The notes under the pieces: generated by a model
Told to the model about the DNA's origin: nothing
Seen by the model: only the letters and a program-made list of their open reading frames with translations
Database searches by the model: none
From: Streptomyces sp. SAJ15
Lineage (GTDB): Bacteria; Actinomycetota; Actinomycetes; Streptomycetales; Streptomycetaceae
Direction: 5' to 3'
Length of the DNA stretch: 64,000 nucleotides
Assembly (NCBI RefSeq): GCF_007595705.1
Contig: NZ_NISY01000001.1
Coordinates: 248,001-312,000 of the forward strand
Program-made: the position numbers and the translations under genes
Part shown: piece by piece, positions 55,917 to 64,000 of the stretch
Layout: the number at the start of each line of letters is the position of its first letter
Numbering within the stretch: the stretch's first letter is position 1

Positions 55917-56300
55917 CTACGGCCGCCCGGAGCCCGCGTGGCTGTCCTGCGCCGTCGCGTGGCCGTCCTGGCTGGCGCCGCCGCCGATGTCGATGCTGCC
56001 GGCGTGACTGTCCTTGGTGGTGATCTGGTCCTCGTCCGCGGTGGTGTCCCCGGGCCGCGGGGTGGGCTGCTGTTCCCTCGGCGTGACCAGGTCGGACCCG
56101 ACGCTGCCGGCGTGGCTGTCCATGGGAAGGATGCCGCTGCCCGGCGTGCCGGCGTGGCTGTCCTTCGGCAAGGGCTTGCCGCCGCTCCCCGGGCGCCCCG
56201 CGTGACTGTCCTGCGGGGTGATCAGGCCCGTGCCGACGCTGCCCGCGTGGCTGTCCATGGGCGTGTACTCGTCGGTCTCGGGCTTCTTGGTGTCGCTCAT
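55917..56300 (-). CDS. DSHAG-repeat protein ('sigma-like protein' family of Streptomyces)
   Basis: A 127-residue, highly acidic and Gly/Pro-rich protein with no signal peptide or helix. It carries six DSHAG motifs and one DGHAT, each preceded by a variable 12-30-residue linker (for example GLITPQDSHAG and GGKPLPKDSHAG). Two motif repeats are near-identical (PMDSHAGSVG). ATG 56300 has GGAG 9 bases upstream; an upstream in-frame ATG (56315) lacks one. A terminator follows. Similar short DSHA(T/G)-repeat proteins occur in other Streptomyces under the name 'sigma-like protein', without a known function. A multi-core peptide precursor is one possibility. Confidence 0.78.
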   Translation of the reverse strand: MSDTKKPETDEYTPMDSHAGSVGTGLITPQDSHAGRPGSGGKPLPKDSHAGTPGSGILPMDSHAGSVGSDLVTPREQQPTPRPGDTTADEDQITTKDSHAGSIDIGGGASQDGHATAQDSHAGSGRP

Positions 56301-56524
56301 GTCCGTCAACTCCATGACTAGCGGTGCAAGGGGGTCGGCGAGACCCGCCCGGCAACTCCCCCGTGGGTCGCCGGACGGGCACTCAGGGCCGCGTTCACCC
56401 TTCGGAAGTGATCTCTCCGGGAGGTGAGCCCTCACGTCGACCCGCCTGCCCCCCGACGCGACGGATCGATAAATAGAGAATGGCGTCCACCGATAAACGA
56501 TCGATGAACGGAAGATAGGCGCCG

Positions 56525-59458
56525 CTAAGCGACCGCGACCGGGGCCAGCAGCACACGGACCTCATCGCGCTCGGCAGGGGTCCCCAGACGCTCGTAGATG
56601 GCCAGCGCCTCGCTCCAGCAGGCCCGTGCCCGGTCCGTCTGCCCCATGGCGTCCAGCGCCCGACCCAGGACGGTCAGGAACTGTCCCCGCCGCCACTCGC
56701 CACCCAGCCCCCGCAGCACCAGCGCCTGCTCGGCGTGTTCGGCGGCCCGGGCGGGCCGGTTGGCGGCCAGCTGCGCCTCGGCCAGCCGGTAGTGCGACAT
56801 GCCCTGCCAGAGCGGCTGGCGGTTCTCGTGGAAGATGGCGAGCGCCTCGGTGAGATGGGCGTGTGCCTCCTCCAGGCGCCCCGCGCGGGTGAGTGCGACC
56901 CCCAGCGCGTACATCCCGTTCGCCAGTCGCAGCGAGACACCGAGCCTGCGGTAGATGGCCAGCGCCTGCTCCGCGAGCTCCACGCCCAGCTGGGTGCGGC
57001 CCATGCCGACATAGGCGCGGGAGAGGTTGCTCAGCGCGCTCGCCTCGCCCGGCTCGTTGCCGTCCGCGCGGAAGGCGGTCAGCGCCTTGCTGACGTACGC
57101 CTCGGCGTCCTGGAATCGGCTCTGGTAGATGGCGATGATGCCGCGCTCGATCGGGGCGTGGCCCAGCGCCAGCGGGTCTTCGGTGACGACGGCGAGCAGC
57201 ATCGCGTGCTGCGCCTCCACGTCCGCCTGGTCCAGCCGCCCGGTGACGCTGTGCACGTAGGTGAGGACCGTTCGGGCGCGGGCCTCCGGCAGAGGGTCAC
57301 GCGCGGCTTGCGCGACGTCCCGGATGCGGGCCGCCGCCTGCTCGTACCGCCGTGCGCTGGCGCCCGACTCGGCCAGGTCCTTGGCGGCCAGGAGCAGGTC
57401 CACCGCGCGCCGCAGCATCCCGTTGGAGGTCGACTGGTGGGCGCAGGCCAGCAGGCACTCGGCCTCGGCGAAGAGCCAGTCCAGCGCGGCGTCCTTGCCC
57501 GTGAAGGCGAGTCCCGGGCGCTGCGTGGGGGACAGGTGGTGGACGAGCCGGTCGCCCGGCCGCTCCACGGCGTAGACCTGGGTCGCACTGGCGAGGTAGA
57601 AGTCCAGCAGCCGGGACATGGCCGCGTCCCGCTCGGCGGGCGGCTGTTCGTCGCGCTCGGCGCAGGCGCGCGCGAAGAGCCGCACCAGGTCGTGGAAGCG
57701 GTAGCGACCGGGGGCCGCCGACTCCAGGAGACTGGTGTCCACGAGGGACTCCACCAGCTCCTCGGTGTCGTCGAGGTCCATGTCGAGCACGGCCGCGGCG
57801 GCGGCGAGGGAGATGTCGGGCCCGTCGGCGAGGCCGAGCAGGCGGAAGGCGCGGGCCTGGTGGGGTTCGAGCTGTCCGTAGCCGAGTTCGAAGGTGGCCT
57901 TGACGGCGAGGTCTCCGGCGCGCAGCTCGTCCAGGCGGCGCCGCTCGTCGGCCAGCTTGCGGGCCAACACGGTCACGGTCCAGGTGCGGCGGGCGGCCAA
58001 CCGGGAGGCGGCGATGCGGATCGCCAGCGGCAGGAACCCGCAGGCCGCCACGACGTCCATCGCCGCGTCGCGCTCCGCCGCCACCCGATCCTCGCCGACG
58101 ATGCGGGTGAAGAGCATGAGTGCCTCGTCGGGACTCATGACGTCCAGGTCGACCAGGTGCGCGCCCTCCAGGCCGACCATCCGGGTCCGGCTGGTGACCA
58201 GCGCCGCGCACCCCTCCGTGCCGGGCAGCAGCGGCCGCACCTGGGCCGCGTCCCGGGCGTTGTCGAGCAGCGCCAGCACCCGACGGCCGTCGAGGGTGGA
58301 GCGGTACAGCGCCGCCCGCTCCTCGACGCCGTCCGGAATCGCGGCTTCCGGAGTGCCCAGCGCGCGGAGGAAGGCGCCGAGTACGGCCTCCGGCTCGGCG
58401 GAGGCCGGTCCCGCGCCCTGAAGGTCGACGTAGAGCTGTCCGTCGGGGAAGTGGTGCCGCGCGGCGTGCGCGACATGCACGGCCAGTGTCGTCTTGCCGA
58501 CGCCCCCGATCCCGGCCACCGCTGAGACGGCCATGACGCGGCCCTCCGCGGTGACCAACTGCTCGCTGAGCTCGTCGACGAAGGCCGCTCGCCCGGTGAA
58601 GTCGGCCACGCGGGCGGGCAGTTGCGCCGGCCGTACGAAGGAGGGGGCGGCGCTGCCGGCGCGCTCGACGGCGCCGGTGCTGGGCACCGCCAGGTCGGCG
58701 TCGGCCTGCAGGATGCGCTGGTGGAGCTCGGAGAGCTCCGGGCAGGGGTCGACGCCCAGCTCCTCGCCGAGCAGCCGACGGGTGTCGGCGTAGACGGCGA
58801 GCGCCTCGGCCTGCCGCCCGCTGCGGTAGAGCGCCAGCATCAGGAGCTCGCGCAGCCGCTCCCGCAGGGGGTAGGCGGCGGTGAGCGCCGTCAGCTCGGA
58901 GACCGCCTCGGCGTGCTGGCCGACCTCCAGGTCGAGGTCCAGGCGGGTCTCGATGAGGGAGCGGTGCCACTCCTCCAGCCGGGCGCGCTGGGTCTCCGCG
59001 TACGGTCCGGGGAGTCCGGCGAGCGGCTCGCCGTCCCAGAGCGCCAGCGCTTCGTTGATCAACTCGCGGGACCGCGCCCGGTCGCCGGAGTGCCGTGCCT
59101 TGTCGGCCTCGGCCGCCAACTGCTCGGCGATGTCGGTGTCGAGGGCGCTGGTGCCCGCGCGGATCGCATAGCCGCCGGCCTCGCTGACCAGCACCTCCGC
59201 ATCGGGGCCGAACGCCTTCCGAAGCCGGGAGGCGTAGGTGCGCAGGGCCGCGATGGCCGCCTGCGGAGGATCATCGGCCCACAGCGCGTCCACCAACTCC
59301 GGGGCGGTGGCGGTGCGCCCGCGGCGCAGCAGCAGGGCGGCGAGCAGGGCGCGTTGCTGCGGTGAGCCGAGGTTGAGCGCCTCTCCGTCCCGCCAGGCCC
59401 GGACCGGTCCGAGCACGGCGAAGCGGAACTGCTGCCCGCGCTCCCTGTCGCCGGTCAT
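56525..59458 (-). CDS. AfsR/SARP-type regulator: winged helix, BTAD, NB-ARC, TPR
   Basis: A 977-residue activator. A winged-helix DNA-binding domain (about residues 10-95, VLGPVRAWRDGEALNLGSPQQRALLAALLLRRG) is followed by a BTAD helical domain (105-250) and an NB-ARC ATPase with P-loop GIGGVGKTT (about 314-322), Walker B LALLDNARDA and GLPL-like CGFLPLAIRIA. A TPR array runs to the end. Such proteins switch on antibiotic or developmental genes in response to ATP/partner signals. ATG 59458 follows GGGGGAG. It is the downstream partner of the truncated paralogue at 59570. Confidence 0.93.
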   Translation of the reverse strand: MTGDRERGQQFRFAVLGPVRAWRDGEALNLGSPQQRALLAALLLRRGRTATAPELVDALWADDPPQAAIAALRTYASRLRKAFGPDAEVLVSEAGGYAIRAGTSALDTDIAEQLAAEADKARHSGDRARSRELINEALALWDGEPLAGLPGPYAETQRARLEEWHRSLIETRLDLDLEVGQHAEAVSELTALTAAYPLRERLRELLMLALYRSGRQAEALAVYADTRRLLGEELGVDPCPELSELHQRILQADADLAVPSTGAVERAGSAAPSFVRPAQLPARVADFTGRAAFVDELSEQLVTAEGRVMAVSAVAGIGGVGKTTLAVHVAHAARHHFPDGQLYVDLQGAGPASAEPEAVLGAFLRALGTPEAAIPDGVEERAALYRSTLDGRRVLALLDNARDAAQVRPLLPGTEGCAALVTSRTRMVGLEGAHLVDLDVMSPDEALMLFTRIVGEDRVAAERDAAMDVVAACGFLPLAIRIAASRLAARRTWTVTVLARKLADERRRLDELRAGDLAVKATFELGYGQLEPHQARAFRLLGLADGPDISLAAAAAVLDMDLDDTEELVESLVDTSLLESAAPGRYRFHDLVRLFARACAERDEQPPAERDAAMSRLLDFYLASATQVYAVERPGDRLVHHLSPTQRPGLAFTGKDAALDWLFAEAECLLACAHQSTSNGMLRRAVDLLLAAKDLAESGASARRYEQAAARIRDVAQAARDPLPEARARTVLTYVHSVTGRLDQADVEAQHAMLLAVVTEDPLALGHAPIERGIIAIYQSRFQDAEAYVSKALTAFRADGNEPGEASALSNLSRAYVGMGRTQLGVELAEQALAIYRRLGVSLRLANGMYALGVALTRAGRLEEAHAHLTEALAIFHENRQPLWQGMSHYRLAEAQLAANRPARAAEHAEQALVLRGLGGEWRRGQFLTVLGRALDAMGQTDRARACWSEALAIYERLGTPAERDEVRVLLAPVAVA

Positions 59459-59569
59459 GGTCTCCCCCTGCCTGTGCCTGCTAGTCGCACCGGTCAGTTT
59501 GCCTTGTTGACGCCCCGTGCGTCAGTAGGGGCTTGCTCTCTGTGTCGGCCCCGCGATAGTTGTCCGAAG

Positions 59570-62215
59570 TCAGACAGCTGGCGGGTCGTCAGAAATGTTC
59601 CGTGATATCAGCTCTGTGCTGTTTATCAGCCTCAGTCGTGGCGGGGGCCGAGAGCCGCTACCGCCTTCCGGAGCGGTGCCGAGCCGGTCGCCGCGCGGGC
59701 CGTCCGAAAGCAGCGCCCGCACCTCGTCCCGCTCGGGTGATCCCAGTTGTTCGTAGATGGCCAGCGCTTCGTACCAGCATGCGCGGGCGCGCCCGCTCTG
59801 CCCGACCGCGTCGAGCGCCCGGCCGAGGAGGGTGAGGAAGGCGCCGCGCCGCCACGCGCCGCCCAGTCCGCGCAGCGCCAGCGCCCGCTCGGCGTGTTCG
59901 GCGGACAGCGCCGGGCGGCCCGCCGCCAGGTGGGTTTCGGCCAACCGGAAGTGCGTCACGCCCTCCCAGCGCTGCTGCCGGCACTCGTGGAAGATGCCCA
60001 GGGCCTGGCTGAGTTGGGTCACCGCCTCGTCGTAGCGACCCGCGCGGGTGAGCGCGATCCCCAGCGCGTACATGCCGTTGGCCAGGCGAAGCGAGACGCC
60101 GAGCCTGCGGTAGATGGCCAGCGACTGCTGGGCGAGCTCCAGCCCCGCCTCCGTCCGGCAGAGGTTCAGATTCACCCGGGCCAGGTTGGCCAGCACGCTC
60201 GCCTCACCGGCCTCGTCCCCGATGCTGCGGAAGGCGCGCAACGCCTGGGTGAGGTACTCCTCGGCGGCGCGGTGCCGGCGCTGGTAGAGGGCCGTGATGC
60301 CGCGCTGGTTGGAGGCGCGGCACAGCACGGTGACGTCGGCGGCGCCGCGCCCGGCCTCCAGGGCCCGCCGCAGCTCGTGGTCGGCCTCCTCGAACCGGCC
60401 GACGAAGTTGTTCAGCACGCCCAGCGTGGTGAGGGCGCGCCCTTCGGCCCGGAGATCCCCGGCCGCGCGCGCGGCCTCGCAGACCGCCCTGGCCGCGTCC
60501 TCGTACGGCCGCAGCTTCGCCCCCGACTCGGCGAGGTCGAGCGCCACGACCAGCAGATCGGCGGCCCGGCGCAGCATTCCCCCGCCGAGGCTCTGTCGCG
60601 CGCACGCGATCAGGCCGTCGCCCTCGGCGAAGAGCCAGTCCACCGCCTCGGCCGGGGTGGCGAAGGTCAGCCCCGCCCGCGCGGTGGTCTGGAGGTGGTC
60701 GACGGTGCGGTCGCCGGGGCGCTCGATCGCGTACACCCGCGCGGTGGTGGCGAGGTAGAAGTCCAGCAGGCGGGAGAGCGCCGCGTCCCGCGCGGCCGGG
60801 GGCCGCTCGTCGCGCTCGGCGCAGGCGCGCGCGTACAGCCGCACCAGGTCGTGGAAGCGGTAGCGGCCGGGGACGGGCGACTCCAGCAGCGAGATGTCCA
60901 CCAGGGACTCCAGCAGCGGCTCCGTCTCCCCGACGGGGAGGTCGAGCACGGCCGCGGCGGCGGCGAGCGAGATGTCGGGCCCGTCGGCGAGGCCGAGCAG
61001 GCGGAAGGCGCGGGCCTGGTGGGGTTCGAGCTGTCCGTAGCCGAGTTCGAAGCTGGCCTTGACCGCCAGGTCTCCGGCGCGCAGCTCGTCCAGGCGGCGC
61101 CGCTCGTCGGCCAGCTTGCGGGCCAACACGGTCACCGTCCAGGTGCGGCGGGCGGCCAACCGGGAGGCGGCGATGCGGATCGCCAGCGGCAGGAACCCGC
61201 AGGCCGCCACCACCCGCGTGGAGTGTTCGTACTCGATGGCCGCCCGCTCCTCGCCGACGATCTGGGTGAAGAGCGCGAACGCCTCGTCGGGGCTCATCAC
61301 GTCCAGGTCGACGAGGTGGGCGCCCTCCAGATCGGCCATCCGGGCCCGGCTGGTCACCAGCGCGGCGCAGCCCTTCGCGGCGGGCAGCAGCGGCCGTAGC
61401 TGGGCCGCGTCCCGGGCGTTGTCGAGCAGCGCCAGCACCCGACGGCCGTCGAGCGTGGAGCGGTAGAGCGCGGCGCGCTCCTCGGGGCTGTCCGGGATGG
61501 CCGCGTCCGGGGTGCCCAGCGCACGCAGGAAGCCGCCGAGGACCGCGTCGGCGTCGGCGGGGGAGCCGCCGGCACCCCTGAGGTCGACGTAGAGCTGTCC
61601 GTCGGGGAAGTGGTGCCGCGCGGCGTGCGCGACGTGCACGGCCAGGGTGGTCTTGCCGATCCCGCCGGTGCCGGCGATGGCCACCACGGCCGTCGCGCGG
61701 TCCCGCGCCCCGGCGAGCTGTTCGCACAGCTCGTCCACGAACGCCTCACGCCCGGTGAAGTCGGCCACCGTGGCGGGCAGCTGCGCCGGAGTGACCGGCG
61801 CCGCCCCGGCCATCCCCGGCGCCGCCGCGGCGGTGCGCAACGCCAGCCCCGCGTCCTCCTGGAGGATGCGCCGTTGGAGCTCGGTGAGCCGCGCGGAGGG
61901 CGTGACGCCGAGCTCCTCGGCCAGCAGCCGGCGGGTGTCGGCGTAGACGGCCAGCGCCTCGGCCTGCCGCCCGCTGCGGTACAGGGCCAGCATCAGCTGC
62001 TCGCGCAGCCCCTCCCGGAGCGGGTGCGCCGCGGTGAGCGCGGTCAGCTCCGAGATCGACTCGGTGTGTCGCCCACGCTCCAGGGCAAGGCCAAGCCGCG
62101 TCTCGACGATGGCGAGGTGGTCCTGACCGTCCCAGGGCCCGACCTCCCCCCGGAGCACCGCGTGCGGGCGATGCCCGTGCTCCCGACCGTCTCTACGCCC
62201 CTCGTCCTGGGCCAT
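59570..62215 (-). CDS. AfsR-like NB-ARC/TPR protein lacking the DNA-binding domain
   Basis: An 881-residue paralogue of the adjacent regulator. It starts inside the BTAD (ETRLGLALERGRHTESISELTALTAAHPLRE aligns with the neighbour's ETRLDLDLEVGQHAEAVSELTALTAAYPLRE) and has no winged helix. The NB-ARC P-loop GTGGIGKTT (about 181-189) and TPRs are intact. ATG 62215 has GGGGGAG 8 bases upstream, so the short start looks genuine, not a decayed gene. A DNA-binding-less protein could act as a partner or competitor. A long block of near-identical DNA (57840-58045 against about 61000-61210) links the two. A 45-residue tail follows the TPRs. Confidence 0.9.
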   Translation of the reverse strand: MAQDEGRRDGREHGHRPHAVLRGEVGPWDGQDHLAIVETRLGLALERGRHTESISELTALTAAHPLREGLREQLMLALYRSGRQAEALAVYADTRRLLAEELGVTPSARLTELQRRILQEDAGLALRTAAAAPGMAGAAPVTPAQLPATVADFTGREAFVDELCEQLAGARDRATAVVAIAGTGGIGKTTLAVHVAHAARHHFPDGQLYVDLRGAGGSPADADAVLGGFLRALGTPDAAIPDSPEERAALYRSTLDGRRVLALLDNARDAAQLRPLLPAAKGCAALVTSRARMADLEGAHLVDLDVMSPDEAFALFTQIVGEERAAIEYEHSTRVVAACGFLPLAIRIAASRLAARRTWTVTVLARKLADERRRLDELRAGDLAVKASFELGYGQLEPHQARAFRLLGLADGPDISLAAAAAVLDLPVGETEPLLESLVDISLLESPVPGRYRFHDLVRLYARACAERDERPPAARDAALSRLLDFYLATTARVYAIERPGDRTVDHLQTTARAGLTFATPAEAVDWLFAEGDGLIACARQSLGGGMLRRAADLLVVALDLAESGAKLRPYEDAARAVCEAARAAGDLRAEGRALTTLGVLNNFVGRFEEADHELRRALEAGRGAADVTVLCRASNQRGITALYQRRHRAAEEYLTQALRAFRSIGDEAGEASVLANLARVNLNLCRTEAGLELAQQSLAIYRRLGVSLRLANGMYALGIALTRAGRYDEAVTQLSQALGIFHECRQQRWEGVTHFRLAETHLAAGRPALSAEHAERALALRGLGGAWRRGAFLTLLGRALDAVGQSGRARACWYEALAIYEQLGSPERDEVRALLSDGPRGDRLGTAPEGGSGSRPPPRLRLINSTELISRNISDDPPAV

Positions 62216-62510
62216 GGTGTTACTCCCCCGCGCGTACGTGCCTCGCTGCACTCGCCAGTCTGCCGTGTTCCCGTCCCGGCGTCAGGGGGGTTGGCCACCC
62301 CTGCTCCGGGGGTGACAACGACACCCCGGGGCGGGCCGTGGGCGCACCCCGCGGCGCGGCGGGCCGCGCGGGCGCGCGAGCGGAGATCGGCGGAGGAGGC
62401 CGTCCGGCCGGCGGACGCCGTCGGGTCGCGCGACACGCGAAGACGAGTGCGGACACCGAACCCCCGTCCAGGTTCCTGACGCCTCGTCAGATCGGCGCTA
62501 CGGTGCCCCC
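62216..62510. other. Divergent promoter region
   Basis: 295 bases between the truncated AfsR-like gene and the second amidohydrolase. Contains operator copy 10 and little else. No ORF is supported. Confidence 0.5.
62476..62490. promoter_or_regulatory. CTGAC-N5-GTCAG operator, copy 10
   Basis: CTGACGCCTCGTCAG, perfect arms, 20 bases upstream of the second amidohydrolase ATG. Confidence 0.75.
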
Positions 62511-63755
62511 ATGGAGAGCTTCCCGAAGATCATCTCGGTGGACGACCACACGGTGGAGCCCCCGCACGTCTGGCGGGACCGGCTCCCCGCGAAGTACCGG
62601 GACGTCGCGCCGCGCGTCGTCCGGGCGCCGTTGAAGGAGCTGACCTTCGTCGGCGGACGCTTCACCCCGCGGATGGGGGAGCCCGGCGACGACGGACCGC
62701 CGGCGGACTGGTGGGTCTACGAGGACCTGCGGCGCCCGCTGACCCGGCTCGACACGGCGGTCGGCTACGACCGGGACCAGGTCAGGCTGGAGGCGATCAC
62801 CTACGAGCAGATGCGCCCCGGCTCGTACTCCGTCCCCGAGCGGCTGGCGGACATGGACCTCAACCACGTCCAGTCCGCGCTCTGCTTCCCGACCTTTCCC
62901 CGCTTCTGCGGCCAGACCTTCACCGAGGCCAAGGACCGCGAACTGGGGCTGCTGGCCCTGCGTGCCTACAACGACTGGATGGTCGAGGAGTGGTGCGGGC
63001 CGCGGGCGCGCGGGCGGCTGATCCCGCTCACCCTGATCCCGCTGTGGGACGCCACGCTGGCCGCCGACGAGGTGCGCCGCAACGCCGCGCGGGGCGTGCG
63101 CGCCGTCTGCTTCTCGGAGATACCGCCCCACCTGGGACTGCCCTCGGTGCACACGGACGCCTGGGACCCGTTCTTCGCGGCCTGCGCCGAGACCGGGACG
63201 GTCATCGCCATGCACATCGGCTCCTCCTCCCGCATGCCCTCCACCTCCGCGGACGCGCCCCCGGCGGTCGGCTCCACCATCACCTTCGCCAACTGCTGCT
63301 TCTCCCTGGTCGACTGGCTGATGTCCGGGGCCTTCGACCGCTTCCCCAATCTGCGGATCATGTACGCCGAGGGGCAGATCGGCTGGATCCCCTACATCCT
63401 GGAGCGCGCCGACGTGGTCTGGCGGGAGAACCGCGGCTGGGGCGGCGTCGCCGACAAGGTGCTCCGCCCGCCGTCCGAGCTCTTCGCCGAGCACGTCTAC
63501 GGCTGCTTCTTCGACGACGCCTTCGGCCTGCGCAACCTGGACGCGATCGGCGTCGGCAACGTCCTCTACGAGACCGACTACCCGCACTCCGACTCCACCT
63601 GGCCCAAATCCCGAGAGGTCGGCGAGGCCCAGATGGGCCACCTGGCGCCGGACGTCGTGGAACGGATCGTCCGGGGCAACGCCATCGAGCTGCTGGGCCT
63701 GACGGAGGACGGGCTCTGGGCCGGAGCGGCCGGGGCCGGGGCGGCCGGGGGCTGA
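62511..63755 (+). CDS. Amidohydrolase family 2 protein (second copy)
   Basis: A 414-residue TIM-barrel paralogue of the protein at 20239. Likely metal ligands are His13 in SVDDHTVEP, His in AMHIGSSS, and Asp in YETDYPHSDSTWP. Stretches such as RLADMDLNHV, CFPTFPRFCGQTF and RAYNDWMVEEWCG are shared almost identically. The C-terminus has only a short Ala/Gly tail (GAAGAGAAGG), not the Asp/Arg repeats of the first copy. ATG 62511 lies 20 bases from operator copy 10. It stands alone, 42 kb from the first copy. Confidence 0.9.
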   Translation: MESFPKIISVDDHTVEPPHVWRDRLPAKYRDVAPRVVRAPLKELTFVGGRFTPRMGEPGDDGPPADWWVYEDLRRPLTRLDTAVGYDRDQVRLEAITYEQMRPGSYSVPERLADMDLNHVQSALCFPTFPRFCGQTFTEAKDRELGLLALRAYNDWMVEEWCGPRARGRLIPLTLIPLWDATLAADEVRRNAARGVRAVCFSEIPPHLGLPSVHTDAWDPFFAACAETGTVIAMHIGSSSRMPSTSADAPPAVGSTITFANCCFSLVDWLMSGAFDRFPNLRIMYAEGQIGWIPYILERADVVWRENRGWGGVADKVLRPPSELFAEHVYGCFFDDAFGLRNLDAIGVGNVLYETDYPHSDSTWPKSREVGEAQMGHLAPDVVERIVRGNAIELLGLTEDGLWAGAAGAGAAGG

Positions 63756-63791
63756 GCCGCGGGTCCATCGGCGGGCGCCTGGCCGGACACC

Positions 63792-64000
63792 TCAGGCGAG
63801 GTACCGCGCGGTGAGCCGTTCGGTCAGCTCGGAAAGGCGCGCCCGCGCGGAGGCGTCATACGCCTGCTCGTCGGCGCGCCCGACGTCGAACCGGTCGAAG
63901 TAGCGGCCGGTGACGCCGGCCAGCTCCGGGTCGGCGACCAGCCGCAGCGTCGGCCCCACGCCCTTCTCCACGCCGGCCTCCGGCGGGTGGCCGATCTCCT
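63792..64000 (-). CDS. Short-chain dehydrogenase C-terminus (cut at window edge)
   Basis: The frame is open from the window edge to the TGA at 63792-63794. The visible 69 residues (about GVTGRYFDRFDVGRADEQAY and DASARARLSELTERLTARYLA) look like the C-terminal end of an SDR of the retinol-dehydrogenase-like group. The catalytic motifs lie outside the window, so the assignment rests on the tail alone. Confidence 0.6.
   Translation of the reverse strand, partial: EIGHPPEAGVEKGVGPTLRLVADPELAGVTGRYFDRFDVGRADEQAYDASARARLSELTERLTARYLA

Noticed and set aside
59579..59593. CTGGCGGGTCGTCAG as an eleventh regulon operator
   Set aside because: It has a mismatch and lies inside the 3' end of the truncated AfsR-like gene, over 100 bases from the next start; probably chance.

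Overview
The window is high-GC actinobacterial DNA, almost certainly Streptomyces or a close relative. The evidence is the G/C-saturated third codon positions, frequent GTG starts, GTGA gene overlaps, AfsR/SARP regulators with NB-ARC and TPR domains, several Ser/Thr kinases, and the order ECF sigma factor (ShbA type) - guaB - guaB3. No tRNA, rRNA, CRISPR array, transposase or phage gene is visible.

Layout. 1-18.4 kb is a housekeeping arm: the ShbA-like sigma factor (5' truncated), IMP dehydrogenase and its GuaB3 paralogue, small secreted and membrane proteins, an MreB/Mbl-type actin homologue, a DUF6049 membrane protein, a nucleotide-sugar dehydrogenase lacking its catalytic cysteine, glycerol-3-phosphate dehydrogenase, a beta-lactamase-fold lipoprotein, an active Ser/Thr kinase and a neighbouring pseudokinase. 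18.4-44.9 kb is a catabolic island: acyl-CoA ligases (adenylate-forming and NDP-forming), an amidohydrolase, four acyl-CoA dehydrogenases, a cyclase-family hydrolase, SDR, aldehyde and zinc alcohol dehydrogenases, flavin reductase, PaaG-like crotonase, flavin monooxygenase, DUF35/OB-fold protein, thiolase-fold protein, deazaflavin-dependent reductase and a TetR regulator. A few unrelated genes (GNAT acetyltransferase, PNPOx-like flavoprotein, VOC protein, anti-sigma-type ATPase) are interspersed. 45-50.3 kb returns to a VOC protein, a kinase-beta-propeller fusion and a secreted protein. 50.4-54.8 kb is a second catabolic block (crotonase, DUF35, thiolase-fold, FadD). 55-62.2 kb holds a small secreted peptide, a protein made of DSHAG repeats, and two tandem AfsR-like regulators, one of which has lost its DNA-binding domain. 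62.5 kb to the end has a second amidohydrolase with its own operator and the end of an SDR gene.

How the genes fit together. Nearly every catabolic transcription unit is preceded by a 15-bp inverted repeat, CTGAC-N5-GTCAG. I found 11 copies with at most one mismatch upstream of nine operons or divergent pairs, and a further one-mismatch copy over the start codon of the TetR gene. This indicates one regulon, probably repressed by that TetR protein, that activates an acid to its CoA ester, dehydrogenates it (paired acyl-CoA dehydrogenases), hydrates or isomerises it, and cleaves it with thiolase-fold/DUF35 pairs like the Ltp2-ChsH2 aldolase of steroid side-chain degradation. The amidohydrolases, cyclase-family hydrolase, flavin reductase and flavin monooxygenase suggest a cyclic or terpenoid/steroid-like substrate, but the substrate cannot be read from sequence. 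The island's proteins also carry in-frame low-complexity expansions that the housekeeping genes lack.
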